A stretch of DNA of 64,000 nucleotides from Diphasiastrum complanatum (GCA_029204225.1 CM055102.1:28324969-28388968), one strand, 5' to 3'; counted from the first letter of the stretch, positions 1 through 12,200 are shown. The notes: a model not told the origin generated them from the sequence alone. Made by a program: numbers and translations.

Positions 1-2083
1 TCGATAAAGACTGTACCCCGACTATACAAGATTTGTTGGGTATCAGGACCATACAGCTTGTATGTATTATCAGATGAAGTATATCCAATCAGAATGGTCT
101 TGAGACCTTGGAAGTCCAATTTTTTCCTCGTGTCTTTTGGGATCTGTGCATAGGCAATGCACCCAAACACTCTTAGGTTTTTCACAGAAGGCTTAGAGCC
201 TGTCCACACCTCGTGGGGTGTCTTTCCTGAAAGGGCCTTGGTCGAATATCTGTTCTGGACATAAGCTGCAATGGAGACAGCTTCAGTCCAGAATCTCTTA
301 GGCAGTGATGCATGCGCTAGCATACATTTGGCTGATTCAACCAGGGTACGGTTCTTCCTCTCGGCTAAGCCATTAGACTGAGGACTGTAAGGAGTGATGA
401 ATTGCTGCTCAATGCCTTGGCTTTGGCAGCACTCCTTAGACTCGATAGTGATATATTCTCCACCGTTGTCTGACCTTAGAGCCTTGATCGTCCTTCCAGT
501 CTCCTTTTCAGCACACTCCTTGAAGATTCTGAAGCAGTTGAAGCCTTTTGATTTCTTTTTTATAGAATACACCACAGTTCTTCTGGAAAATTCATCAATA
601 AAAGTTATAAAATACTTGGCATCCTTCAGCGAAGGACTTTTCATTGAAATATCTAAATGTACTATGTCTAGCAATCATCTAGCAATATGCTGGTGGCTTG
701 ATCTAAATGGTTTCCTAGTCTGTTTACCAACTAGACAGTCTTGAGACAGGTAACTTGACTTTATCGTGAGGATATCGTGAGGGTAGTCGAGATCAAGAAC
801 AATAGATTGTCTAGACATTTGTTGTACAGCAGCATGATTCAAGTGACCAAGTCTATAATGCCAAAGTAAACTTTTATTTGCATGAATAGAAGTACTAAGC
901 GCTTGACTAGAGGTAGAAAAGCAATGACTTAATTTATACAAGTATCAATGCCTCTTTCCGAGTGCTAGGAACTTGTCTGTCATATCAACTGCTTCGCACT
1001 GATCAACTGCTTATAGAGAGCAGATTTGTAGATAAATTTGGTACATACAGGACTTTAGAGAGTAGCTTGGATTGATCATTTGTGAAGCTTAATCTTATAG
1101 TGCCTTCACCTTTAATAGCTTGTGTGCTATTGTCGCCAAGGTGAACATATTTCTGGGTACTGTAAGGTGTATAGGAATCGAAACAGCCAATAAGGCTAGT
1201 CATGTGCTGAGTGGCTCCGGAGTCCAGGAACCAAGAATTGTCGCCGGATGCTCCTTGATGGCTGGTCATCAAGGCATCATGATCCGCTTCTTGATTTTAC
1301 TGCCCCTTGTTGTTGTTCTTCGCTTGCAGTATCCGGTAGTCTTGAATTTTGTGGTTGTTTCGCTTGCAGTATCTACAGATAAGCTTCTTCTTCGTATGCG
1401 GATTTGACTGTTCTTTGTGTTGTGCTGGTTCCTGGTCTGGCTTTGATTGCTTCAGCTCTTTCTTCTTCTACTACTTAGTCGTGCTCCTGTTGGTGTATAA
1501 GGCGTGAGAATTAGCTGAGAAACTTGAGGCTTCGTTCCTCCGCGTGTCTTCCTGCAACAACATAGTAATGACTCTCGAAAGAGTCAGTTCTGGATGTGTC
1601 GTGATGATCATCACCCAGCTGTCGTATGAGCTTGACAATCTTGTAAGCAGTTGCATCACTGCGTCTTGATCATCTATGACAGATCCGACATCGGTCATTT
1701 TGATTGATGTGATTCTGCAGGGAATCACTATTCGCCATCTTGAGAGAGTAAAATTTTTTCCTGAGATGTAGCTTGAAAGCTATATCTCGCACTTTGTATG
1801 GTGCGCTCAAGATGTCCCGAACTTCTTTCGATGTCTGAGCCTCCAATACATGGCCGATTTGAATATCCATAATGTTCAGGATGATCATCGCGAAAGCTTT
1901 TTCATCCTTTAGCTTCCATCTGGCGATTGATGCGTTGTCTGCTTCGGGTTTCCCTTCTGCACCTATAACAACGTCATACAATTTTTTAGCCATTAGTACA
2001 GTTTTCATCTTAAATTTTCACAGATGGTAATTGGCTCCATCAAGCTTGTCCATAATGGGATTGGCTTTCCCTTGGAAATCCAT
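1..2083 (-). pseudogene. Copia element G: broken gag-pol (gag, protease, integrase part)
   Basis: This is the 5' part of a Ty1/copia polyprotein read on the minus strand; the RT and RNase H end lies outside the window. Gag starts at 2083 with M-D-F-Q and runs to about 1470 in two overlapping frames. The protease motif DSGATQHMT lies near 1220. The GAG-pre-integrase segment (LLWHYRLGHLNH) lies near 860. Integrase follows down to position 1, with LRSDNGGEY and NGLAERKNRT recognisable. Frames are broken by several stops and shifts, including TGA at 2018-2020 where the family has Trp (NYxxW). Plus-strand frames over this stretch are antisense shadows. The element is dead, but its 5' end is well preserved because primer site and LTR adjoin gag. 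Confidence 0.9.
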
Positions 2084-2200
2084 GTGGAAGATTAGTCTAG
2101 GAAGTATGAAAATCTAGTATAGAATTACAGAACAAGAAGACAAACACTCTATCGGCTAGTAGAGTCTTGTACTGCGAAAGATTATCAGGCTACAAAAATA

Positions 2201-2212
2201 GCTCTGATACCA
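2201..2212 (-). other. Primer binding site of copia G
   Basis: On the minus strand this reads TGGTATCAGAGC, a 12-nt match to the 3' end of plant initiator-Met tRNA and the usual copia primer site. It lies directly inside the LTR end, which fixes element orientation and the LTR boundary. Confidence 0.92.
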
Positions 2213-3300
2213 TGTTGGAAAGAAGGAAGGTCTGTGAGGATGAGAGATGAAAACTAGTTTGAAAGAAAGACGAACACAAAAAAGAAGAAAACTCAAAACT
2301 CGAACGAGAAACAAACTTGAACAGAATGTGTTCGTGCGCAGCAGAATGAGCTATATTACTTCCTCCCTAAGCATGACTATGCCTATCAAAAAATGAACAA
2401 AACGTTAGTGATAGAAATCGCGGTCGTTTTGATTACGTAGCCAAACTTTAACAAAACACCAGAAGAATAATTTGTCACGAATAGCTAGACAAATTATTAG
2501 CCGCGAAAGAGCTAGACTGAGCTCGACTGATAATCAGTTGTGAATAATTCTTGAAAGGTAAGACAAAATATTAGTCGTCAACTACTAAACTAATAATTAC
2601 TCGCTAAGAACAGATTACCAAATTGAGCAACAAGAATGTCAGACAAAAAGAAAATAAGCATAGCAATATGACACTAATCTGAACGCAGAATAAGAGAGTT
2701 GTTATCAGATTAGACAATAGCAGACAAAACCACGTGCTCTACAAAGCTTAAGCAATCTGTAAATCAGGAATGAACCTGTTATTGACAATAAAGAATCAAT
2801 GTGCGAGGGCATCTACTTCGTCTATCTCACAAACTTTTGATATGTGCTCTATATTACACACACTTAGTTTCTCTCCTGTTATTGAATACGCAAATGGTAT
2901 TCAGTATATATTTACATACATCTCTTTACATGTGTGCAGATGAAGAAAGTACAAGGTGGATGTGCTATCTGTAGAAGATCGTGGGTGGCTGCTGTCGTTG
3001 TCAGATCCGTTAGCACAGCTGCATGAGATGAGCGTGAGAAGGCCGTGACTTCAGCTTTTGCTAAAATGAACGTTGGTGAAGCGTCTATCATGAAACGCGT
3101 GTGAAACCACAGTTTTGTATTTCTTTCGTCTTTTCTTCGTCTATGAGAATTTACTTGTATTTATGCAGACAGTCGTGTTTTATTCATCTGTCTTATTTTA
3201 CATGTAAATATGCAGACTATGTGACAACGTGAGTAAAATGCAGCATGAATGGAGGCAGATTAAAATGGGATTTAGGAGAGTAGAGGAGATAAATCCAACA
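2213..3300 (-). repeat. 5' LTR of copia G (1088 bp)
   Basis: The LTR begins TGTTGGA immediately beside the primer site and ends TCCAACA at 3294-3300, giving a 7-bp perfect terminal inverted repeat of the TG...CA type. The partner LTR is outside the window, so the target duplication (ATATG should be one copy) cannot be checked. The (GT)n tract begins 2 bp outside the LTR. Confidence 0.85.
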
Positions 3301-3302
3301 AT

Positions 3303-3528
3303 ATGTACATGTGTGCATGTGTGATGTGTATGTGTGTATATGTATGTGTGTTGTGTGTGTGTGCGTGTGTATGTGTATGTGTATGTGTGTGTATATGTAT
3401 GTGTTGTGTGTGTGTGCGTGTGTATGTGTATTTGTATGTGTGTGTATGTGTGAGTATATTTGTGTGTGTGTATATGTTGTGTGTGTGTGTGTGTGTGTAG
3501 TGTGTGTGTGTGTGTGTGTGTGTGTTTG
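3303..3528. repeat. Compound (GT)n / (GTAT)n microsatellite
   Basis: About 225 bp of alternating GT with interspersed TATGTG units, ending in two pure GT runs separated by AG. Long Cys/Val or His/Thr reading frames across it are an artefact of the repeat. 3529-3778 is unremarkable AT-rich DNA. Confidence 0.97.
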
Positions 3529-3772
3529 TCCTTCCTCCTCATGCATGCATCTAGGGGGCCCACTCCAAATTCAAATTTCATGGTGAAATGTGTTATACAA
3601 AATGGACTTTCATTATCAAAAAAATTTCCTAAATTTGAGAGGCGCTTTAAGGATTTTTTAAATTACTCAATTTTTTCATGGGAAAGGCTAAAATAAAAAA
3701 TATTCTATGAAGGGAAAATAGGTTGTAAAGGGCTGGGAAGGCTTCAAAACATAGGCCTGGTTGGCCCCTCAC

Positions 3773-3778
<6 letters not shown>

Positions 3779-3867
<89 letters not shown>
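3779..3867. repeat. (TC)n microsatellite, about 89 bp
   Basis: A pure TC run. On the opposite strand it is (GA)n at the internal position typical of the repeat units that follow, so it appears to be the expanded core of one inverted unit. The Arg/Glu frame across it is not a gene. Confidence 0.97.
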
Positions 3868-3868
<1 letters not shown>

Positions 3869-4940
3869 AATCATGCAGGCTTGAGGTTTGCCATGTGGAA
3901 AGCCATGTAGGCCTCCCATAGGCTTGTATGGCAAGCAACCGGGCTCTGCCATGTAGGCTTGAGTGGATCTAGAGAGAGAGAGAGAGATATATAAAGGTGG
4001 GCTTGAAATTTGCTACATGGCAAGCCATGCAGGCCTACCATAGGATTGCATGGCAGACCACATAGGCATGGCATAGGTTTGATGTCTATCATGCAAACAT
4101 GTCGTGGGCTACTACACAGACTTTCCATAGGCTTGTGTGGCCCATCCAACCAAGCTCTACCATGTAGGCTTGAGTGGACCTAGAGAGAGAGAGTTGAGGC
4201 TCGCAAGTTGCCACATGGCAAGCCACGTAGGCATGTCATGAGACAAACCATGTAGGCTTGGAACCTGTCATGTGGCAAGCCATGTAGGCCTATCATAGGG
4301 TGCATGGCAGGTCATATAGGCATGACATAGGCTTGATGTCTGCCATGCAAGCACGTTCCAGTCTGCCACATAGGCTTGTGTGGCAAGCCAACTAAGCCAT
4401 GCCACTTAGGTCTGACATGCAAGCTTGAGTAGAACTACAGAGAGAGAGAGAGAGAGAGAGAGTGGCAGACCTACGTGGCTTGCCACATGGCAGTGCAAAT
4501 AGCAGACCATGTAGCTTGTTTTCCTATGATGGGCCTACATGGCTTGCGTGGCTAACCCAAGCTTGCATGATTTGCCATGTGGAAGGCATACGTGACTTGC
4601 TACGTGGCAACCTATGACAGGCTTGGTAGATAGCAGGCCTATATGGCTTGCTATACAAGCCTATGGTAGGCCATGTGGCATGCCACACATGCCTATGGTA
4701 GGCCTACGTGTGGCTTGCTACATGGCAGCTTTTGAGCCCCACCTCTTTCTCCCTCTAGGTTTACTCAGGCCTACATGCAAAGCTTGGTTGGCTTGCCACA
4801 GAAGCCTATGTTAGACCTACGTGGTTGCCACGTGGCAAACCCTAAGCTTGCAAGACTTGCCAAGTGGTAGACCTACGTGGCTTTCCACGTGGCAGTCTAT
4901 GACAAGATTGGCAGATAGTAGATCTATGACATGCATGTCG
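3868..4940. repeat. Array of ~220-bp units with internal (GA)n
   Basis: Units share the pattern CATAGGCTTGTGTGGCAAGC, then a GTAGGCTTGAGTGG block, then (GA)n, then GGCTCGCAAG and CCACATGGCAAGCCACGTAGG-type blocks. Forward units begin near 3916, 4127 and 4370. From about 4475 the same blocks run in reverse complement, so the whole stretch is roughly palindromic. The (GA)n core ranges from about 10 to 22 bp here. A related unit lies at 43419-43704. No protein is supported. Confidence 0.8.
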
Positions 4941-4967
4941 AAAATCGGTGGGATTGATTAGAGATGA

Positions 4968-4979
4968 ACTCTGGTACCA
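4968..4979 (-). other. Degenerate copia primer binding site
   Basis: Minus strand TGGTACCAGAGT, two mismatches from TGGTATCAGAGC, directly inside the low-coordinate end of the D-type LTR. It is followed by AGTTCATCTCT, which resembles the start of D gag. A primer site belongs at a 5' LTR, yet the same LTR has D pol at its other end, so this LTR is bordered as in a tandem element arrangement. Confidence 0.65.
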
Positions 4980-5600
4980 CGTTGCAAGCGATGAGCTATC
5001 AAGAATGGGTTCTGATAGAAACAGAACGCTGATACTAAATTAAAAATTTGCGAAATAGCAGCGGAATATAATCAAAGGATGGTTGCGAATCGGAAGCACA
5101 TCAGTTAGCATCAAATAATCAAGATGATTAATCAGTAACAATACACAATAGAACAAAATAGTAGTGTAGACAAAATTGCACTCTGATTGATTGAAAATTG
5201 AGTACAATAGCTTGAAGCAAAATCGGCCTCAGCTTGGTTGATCGTTGAGTGTGATAACACTTGCTACAGACTTGTTGTCTTATGAATAATATCTACATCT
5301 TCTTATTACAACTGATTAGTACCTTGTAAGCATTAAATTCTATCTACTACATTTATTACAATCAAGCATGTACAAAGTAGGCGGACTGTCAAACGGCATG
5401 TCATGGGTCAAATTTTGACTAACAGTATCAAAAATATCCATGTATCAAATTTTATAGATATGACTCAAATTTTATAGAATTTTTTGTGTCGATATGGTAT
5501 CAAAAAATTCAGGTCGATCCAAGGTCGGAAAAATTTGATTCCGAACTTCGATCTTCTGCTTCAAAAATTTGAGTCTTCTCTTTTTCTGGTATTTGAAAGA
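4980..5600 (-). repeat. D-type copia LTR
   Basis: Starts beside the primer site with CGTTGC, probably a mutated TGTTGC. It is homologous over about 530 bp to the plus-oriented copy at 43705-44302. Shared blocks include CTACTTTGTACATGC, the AACTGATyAGTACCTTGTAA block and the stretch after GCAGCGGAATATAATC. The pol-proximal edge is uncertain because homology fades around 5590-5610. Confidence 0.7.
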
Positions 5601-8600
5601 CTTCAATTTTCAAATTTAGCATGTCGTTAAATCTGAGATGGTGCTCCTTTGATAGAGCTTTCATGAAGTAATCTGCTGCCATAAAATCTGTCTTGCAGAC
5701 ACTTCCTTGCTTTGCACTTTCTCTCTAAGGTAGTGATACCTAATTTTGATATGTTTGCTCCAAGCATGAAATATCGGCTTTAGAGATAGCGTGATTGTGC
5801 TTTGATTGTCACAATAGATTGTCGTTGGATGTGACTAAGCAAGGTCAATATCTGCAAGCAGGTTCCTTAGCCAAATTGCCTCCTTGGTAGCATTCGTGAC
5901 AGTTGTGTATTCTGATTCTGTTGATGATAATGCTACTGAGGTCTATTTTGGGCTGTTCCATGAGATTGGGCCTTGATTGTATAAGAATACAAATCTAGAA
6001 GTTGATCTTCTTGTGTCGATATCTCCTATTCAATCTGATCTGTATAACCTTCGAGAATATTGGCAAATTGGTTGCCTCCATAACAAATGTTGAGATGCTT
6101 CGTTGCTTGGACATACTTCATACCCTTCATGAGCGCTTTCCAATGTGTTGGCCCTAGATTTGATAAAACTAGCTGAGTGAACTGATCGAGTATGCAAGGT
6201 CGGGTTGAGTGCAGATCATTGCATACATCAGTGACCCGATGATGGAGTGAAATGGATACTGCTTCATTTTCTCTTTTTTTGTCTCTGTTTGAGGACTTTG
6301 TTCCTTTGATAGTTTCAGTCCAAAGTCGAGTGAAAAGTGACTCGATTTGCAGTTGGTCATTTCATATTTGTCCAGCATGTTGTTGAGATATCTTGTTGAC
6401 TGATGAAAATCTGTCTGCTGGATCGAATTTGAAAAATCTAAATTTTGAGACAATAATGGGCTGGACCCACATTAGTCATTTTGTACTCCTGGGCCAGCAT
6501 GCATTTCGCTTCATTGAATTTAGATTCTTACTGTATAATAATGTATCATCTACATAGAGAGTGATGATAATGAAGAATTCGATACAGACTTGAAGTAAAC
6601 ATTCGAGTCTTCCGAGTTTGGAATAAAGTCATTTTCGATTAGAAATGCATTGATTTTCTAGAAGCAAACTCTTGGTGACTATTTTAGACCATAGAGAGCC
6701 TTGTGGATTTTGCACACAAGGTGCTGTTTACCCTTTAGTTCGTATCCCTCTAGCTATGACATATAAATTTCCTCTTCGATAGTTCCATTGAGGAAAGTGC
6801 TTTGGACATCCATTTGATGGACTTCGAGATCTGCTGCAGTTGCAAAGGAGAGTAGTAGTCGGATCGAAGCATGCTTGAAAACTGGGCTGAAGGTCTCCTA
6901 ATAATCCAGATCTGAAATCTGGGAATAGCCTTTAGCAACTAGTCTAGCCTTGTATCGATTTAGTCTTCCTTTAGCATCATAATTTGGTTTGAATATCTAT
7001 TTGCATGGAATCAAATTTTGATCCTTTGGTAGCTCAGTTACAGTCCACATTTGATTCTTGATCAGAGAATCAAATTCGGTGTCCATCACAACTTTCCACT
7101 GGTCTGCATCAAGATTCGACATTGCCTCTGAAATAGTGTTTGGTTCCTACACAATGTAACGGACTGGATCATCCATAAATCGGAATGGAGGTTGTCTAGG
7201 TTGGTTCGATCATCCGGACTGAACTTCGATCATCTAATGTGTTTGGTTTCGCTGAGGTTCTGACTCATTTTCTAAGTCAGTATTGATTTTCTGATTCTGG
7301 AGTTCTTTTTGATACATGGATCAAAAATTTCTCGAGCTTTCTTCTTCTGATTGATAAATTGATCTTCCACAAAAATGACGTCTCTACTGGTGTATGCCTT
7401 CTGGATTTCCAAATTGTAGAGCTTGTATGCCTTGTGATCTGGAAAATAGCCAATGAAAATTGATTTTCTACTTGTGTCGTCTAGCTTCTTTCTTAGATCA
7501 GCAGGGATCTGAGGGTAAGTTACGTATCCAAACACTCAAATAATTTTTAGTGATGGTTTCGATCATGTCCATACCTCATAAGGTGTTTTCTCATTCAAGG
7601 CTTTTGTGATGGATCGATTTTGTAGATAGGCAGCTGTGGTAACAGCTTCTACCCAAAATTTCTTTGGAAGAGAGGCATGGGCCAGCATGCTCTTGGCACT
7701 TTCGATGAGTATCCGATTCTTCCGTTCAACTACAACATTGGACTGAGATGAGTAGTTGGTTTTGTATTGTTGTTGTATTCCATTGGCCTTGCAGAACTCC
7801 TTGGATTCGGTGGAAATGAATTTTCTCCCTCCATCAGTGCATAAAGCTTTGACCTTCCTCTGGGTCTGATTTTCAGCAAATGCCTTGAACTGTTTGAAGA
7901 ATTTGAAAGCTTCGGATTTGTTCTTTAGAACATAGATGACAGTTCTTCAAGAGAAGTCATCAATGAAGGTTAGGAAATAGAAGGCTCCCCTTGTGGAAGC
8001 AATCTGCATCGGGCCACAAATGCCATTGTGTACAAAATCTAGCAAATCTCTAGAAGTACAAACTGTATCGAAAATGAATGGACTTCTAGATGCTTGCTGA
8101 TAATACACCTTTCACATGGAGAATTCGATTTGCTAATTTGACATTTGATGAATACTATTGAAATTGAGATGGCCTAATTTAAAATGCCAAAGCATATCAG
8201 TTGATTCATAAGTGGATGTGTGAAAAGCTTGATTATTTGAGAAATGTGATTAAGCTTGTAAAAATAGCCACTTCTTTTTTTGAAAGCTAAAACTTTCTGA
8301 GATTTCTCAAGAATTGTGCAGCCCCCTGTATTAAATTCGACCCTCCAACCTAAATGCTAACTGAGAGCATATTTTTGGTCAGATTTGGAACGTGGAGAAC
8401 ATTGGACAACAACTTGACTTCACATTTCTTAAATTCGACCCTGATTGTTCCTTCACCCTCGATAGAATGACATGAGTTGTCTCCAAGCTGCACAACTCGA
8501 GAGTGGATGAATGACTTGTAGTCCTTGAGCCAATCTCGATGGTGAGTCATATGTTGAGTTGCTCCAGAGTCCAAATACCAGGAATCGATATCCTGCTGTT

Positions 8601-9583
8601 CTCCGACCTTGGTCATGAAGGCTACTTCATCTTCCTTGTTGTTGGATCGAGTGATTGGTTGTTGCAGCATTTGTTTGTTGTTGGAACTACTTCTTCTTTT
8701 CATTGTTGTATTTCAAAGTTTTGCAGTCCGTGATAACGTGGCCAATCCTCTTACAGTATTTGCATAATAGTTTCTACATTGGTTGGAATGATGAAGATCC
8801 AGAATTTTATCCTAAACCTGAATTCGATCCTGAATTTGATCCAGGCTGCATGTTGCTCTTCTTTCCGGATAATCTGACTTTCTAGATTTGTTTATTCTGA
8901 ACTTCTGATTTTTCTTTGAATACAAAGCTTGAGGATCTGATCCTGAGCCAGAGGAGAATGTAGTTCGTCTTATCTCCTCTTTTAGTAGCATTGAAATCAC
9001 TCTTGATAGAGTGAGTTGCTGTTGGGTTAAAATTGTGCCATGACCCAATTTTCATAGGCATCAAGTAGACTCAATAATAGGTCATTACTACATCATAATT
9101 TTCAATGACTGAGCCGGTTGTAGTCATTTGCTCCATAGGATTTTTGAAAGTGTTGAGGTGACTCAAAACACTATCTACTTCAGACATTCATAAAGTTTTT
9201 CCTATTTGTAGATGAGAAAAAAAATAGGAATAGTACCAATGCCTTTGATAACAACTTTACCACCATTGGCCACGTTTTGAAGTTACATCTTTGATGTCAT
9301 AGAGGGTTGCTAGGATGTCCCAAGCATCCTTAGCAGTCTAAGTAGCTCGAATATGATAGATTTGGGAGTCTTTGATATTGAGTGTGATCAAGACAAATGT
9401 CTTGCCATCTCGCTGTCTCCATTTGGTGATGATGGTTGCATCACCTTCTGGTTTGACTTCTGTGCCATCAACTATGTCCCACAGTTCTTTGGCAAGTAGT
9501 ACAACTCTCATCTTGAATTTTCAGAGATGGTAGTTCTCGCCATCGAGTTTGTCAATCAGAGATGAACTAGAAGACGGATCCAT
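5600..9583 (-). pseudogene. Copia element D: decayed gag-pol
   Basis: A full-order copia polyprotein read from 9583 downward. Gag starts M-D-P-S-S with NYHL then TGA at 9521-9523 in place of Trp. A gag fragment lies at 8812-9048. Protease (SWYLDSGATQHMT) lies within 8350-8703. The integrase end (MFGYVTYPQIPADLRKKL) is at 7272-7535. RT pieces are at about 6170-6938, including GSLMYAMICTQPDLAYS. The RNase H tail (near DYFMKALSKEHH) ends near 5600. Stops and frameshifts occur every few hundred bases. No primer site or LTR follows gag on the right, so the 5' LTR is missing and the element is cut at about 9590-9640. Confidence 0.88.
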
Positions 9584-9866
9584 TCTGGTGTAGCGAGCGA
9601 GATCGTTGGTAGAAACAACGATATCGTACAGTTGTCTATCAAGAAGTCATCCCATACACATAATTTACTCATACTAATCATCGTCCATACTTCCGATGGT
9701 TTATATTCCCATGACCACTTAAATTTATGACTTCGTGGTTTCATTTGTATGATAAAGAATGGTGTTTAGCTTTAGCTCATTTAAAAGCAAAGTTAATAAG
9801 TTTTTTATAACAGTTTCCAGTCCATCAAGGCTGCTACGCAGAATATTTTCATAGCATTTCGCTATA

Positions 9867-10900
9867 TCAGTTGTCCACAGAACTAATCTTATGTGGTACA
9901 TTAAGATAGTATTCATAGAATGGATCGCACTGCCAAAAAAGATTGGTATCCATGTTAAGGATACTCTGGTAAGTATTTGCCTTAAGGTATGCTCCTCTAT
10001 GAGGAGAGGAGTCAGCATACCAAGAGCTCCAATAAGGAAAGTAGCCAATTTTGAAAAGTAGTAGTGTGCGTTTGTTATCCATCTGAATGTATTCTTGTGG
10101 GCTTCAAATGTACATAATATAAACAGAAGTACTTCTTTCCCATGCAAGCAAATCTGGTATTGTATTAATGAAGGAATTCTTAACCGTACTCATAGAGGTC
10201 TCAACTAAATTATTATTGTCACCTAGATAAGGTGCATTAAGTCCGTACTAGATAATCTTTCTAAGACAATACTTTTTGACAAATTGAATACAAATAAAAC
10301 AAGGATTGTGTTATGCTTTGTCTATCCCATTAATATATATTTGAGAGGTAATCCAATTTCTTTCATTATTAGCGTCCTTCAACTGATTGTTAGATAAACA
10401 ATTACCATGTAGCCATTTAGTGTTCCTCAAGTACTTAATAGCCAAATTCTTGCATTATAGTGCATGTTCAGATTGAGTATCATTATCGATATACTGATAG
10501 ATAAATAATAAAGCTGCTACTTTAAACCAATCATGATAAAGTTCAAAAGCAACTTCATTGATATTATATTGTCGTATAGCAAATTGATTCAACCCTTTAC
10601 AAAGATCTTTTCTTAAGGTTTTATTGTTTACAATTCTGCAATTCTTAGAGATTACATGCATAAAATCACTTGAAAAAAACTTCTTTAGGCGTTTACTTGT
10701 TGAACAACAACATGTAGCAAAGTCAGTAAAGCTAAAGTCACAAAATATTTCATAAGGTTTGTACCAATCACCTTTTATATGAGGCCGATAAGTCCAACCA
10801 AAAATAATATTATCAAAAAAGTCATCGATAGAGCCAAAAATGTATAGTATAGTCTCGGCATAAAACTACTTGACGTTGATATTCTCAAAATTCCTATAAT
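9867..10900 (-). pseudogene. Unidentified coding relic, one frame over about 340 codons
   Basis: A single minus-strand frame reads as protein-like sequence from about 10900 to 9867 with only a few stops. The segments starting at 10661 and 10082 are exactly in phase. Blocks include GSIDDFFDNIIFGWTYRPH, DWYKPYEIFCDF, GLNQFAIRQYNINE and YFPYWSSWYADSSPHRG. I do not recognise the family: no RT, transposase DDE or zinc-finger motif is evident. It lies between copia D and another unknown minus-strand frame. It may be part of one decayed element or a gene fragment. Confidence 0.45.
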
Positions 10901-11480
10901 AGTAACATAAATGCAAAAAAGCCTTCTCTTTGTTGATACAATTAATAAGCTAAACCCCCTACACGACATCGACGACCAATACCCTTTTTATTTTCCCTTC
11001 AACTTGCACAAGAGTCGATCTCTATAAAAGTTTAGTTTCTTCCACTGAGCTTGGATTGTTTAGGTTAAAAGTCCCAGGTCTTTTGTTTTGGAGAGTAGAA
11101 AAGTATTTGTCTTGGAGAGTAGAAAAGCTTGGTTTCTATAATAGTTTCTCAATCTCATGTATGTTTTTAGCGTCCCCAAGTTTAGAAAGGAGCTTGCAGG
11201 AAGGATCAAGTGATAATTCCATAGAAGGTTCCATCATGTATTGCCTAATATAAAGGAAGGTAATATGGGCTTTAACAACATCCCTAGCGGGCTTGTGTAA
11301 CCAAAGAAAAAAGACATTGATTTGGTTTTGCAGCACCATGAAAGAATTTGTTAGGGTTGTTCATTATGAACCACACAACGTGATCAAACCAAGTAATGGA
11401 GGAATTGTTCTTGCATCTGTCACCACATCTACATTTGAAGAAGGGCCTTTTACAGTTCCAGATGTGGGCTTGGTGTAAAT

Positions 11481-12200
11481 TCATCCTACTAGAACCGGTT
11501 TCAAAATAACCTCTAGTTTTGGCCCATGCTCAGAGGGACATCTAGAGGGTTCGAATTTATTCATGCTAATCATAGAATCAAGAGCAATGGGAGTGTCGAA
11601 TGCAAGATTTTTAAGCAAGGCAGCAAGTTTACAAATTTGAATCTGGGCATAACTAAAGTGGGCAAGTGTAATCCAAAGTTCGATGGAGATAGGAGCAAGA
11701 AAGTTTACTATGGGTAAACTCCATAGTTTAAAGACAATCTTAGTTGCTTTGGATTCAATGGTACAACTAGGGACTAAAGGGACTTGGCAGTTCTTGGATA
11801 GGTAGAAATCAAAGGAGGATTGACTATCAACATCACAAATTTCTTGAGAAAATATTTTTAATTGAGAAGCACTTTTTTCATCTAAATCCTCAACAAAGAC
11901 TAAAGGGTGTGGAGAAAGAGGTGAATCAACCATAGGGGAAGGTTCCTCAGAAGTAATGTCATTTTCTTTTTCAAGGCAAGTAAAAATCTTACGTATGTGA
12001 GAATAGCAAAAAAATTTTTCCTCTACCAACTTATCAACATAACTTGGGAGATTGATAATGATGTTTTCAACAATACTCAAAGGAACTCGTTTTTTAACAT
12101 ATGCCATATAGACTTTAACCCAATCCAAAGTGCTCATAAGATCAACAAGGTTCAAAATAGTACAAAATAATGGAAAATGACATAATTTGCAATTACACAT
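11481..12200 (-). CDS. Hypothetical protein, 239 codons, unknown family
   Basis: An uninterrupted minus-strand frame of 239 codons beginning MCNCKLCHFP. It has a Ser/Pro/Glu-rich middle (EEPSPMVDSPLSPHP) followed by a helical C-terminal half ending KLEVILKPVLVG. The start is taken as the first Met. There is no recognised domain. Further protein-like fragments follow in other frames down to 11136 (for example a Cys-rich patch near 11440), so the reading frame may once have been longer. About 35 bp beyond the start is a sequence resembling an alternative copia primer site, so a gag-like origin is possible but unproven. Confidence 0.35.
   Translation of the reverse strand: MCNCKLCHFPLFCTILNLVDLMSTLDWVKVYMAYVKKRVPLSIVENIIINLPSYVDKLVEEKFFCYSHIRKIFTCLEKENDITSEEPSPMVDSPLSPHPLVFVEDLDEKSASQLKIFSQEICDVDSQSSFDFYLSKNCQVPLVPSCTIESKATKIVFKLWSLPIVNFLAPISIELWITLAHFSYAQIQICKLAALLKNLAFDTPIALDSMISMNKFEPSRCPSEHGPKLEVILKPVLVG

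Noticed and set aside
394-744. 116-codon plus-strand frame, and similar plus frames over B, C and E
   Set aside because: They lie antisense to recognisable copia pol on the minus strand.
2201-2212. Possible initiator-Met tRNA gene fragment
   Set aside because: Only the 12-nt 3' end matches, at LTR borders in G, E, A, B and C; these are primer sites, not tRNA genes.
3198-3696. Several open frames rich in His/Thr or Cys/Val
   Set aside because: They are translations of the (GT)n microsatellite on both strands.
3647-3952. Arg/Glu-rich frame, and similar ones at 43253-43671 and 63639-63932
   Set aside because: Generated by pure (GA/TC)n tracts.
3868-4940. CRISPR-like array
   Set aside because: Units are ~220 bp with no constant repeat/unique spacer pattern, in a plant nuclear context, and partly inverted.
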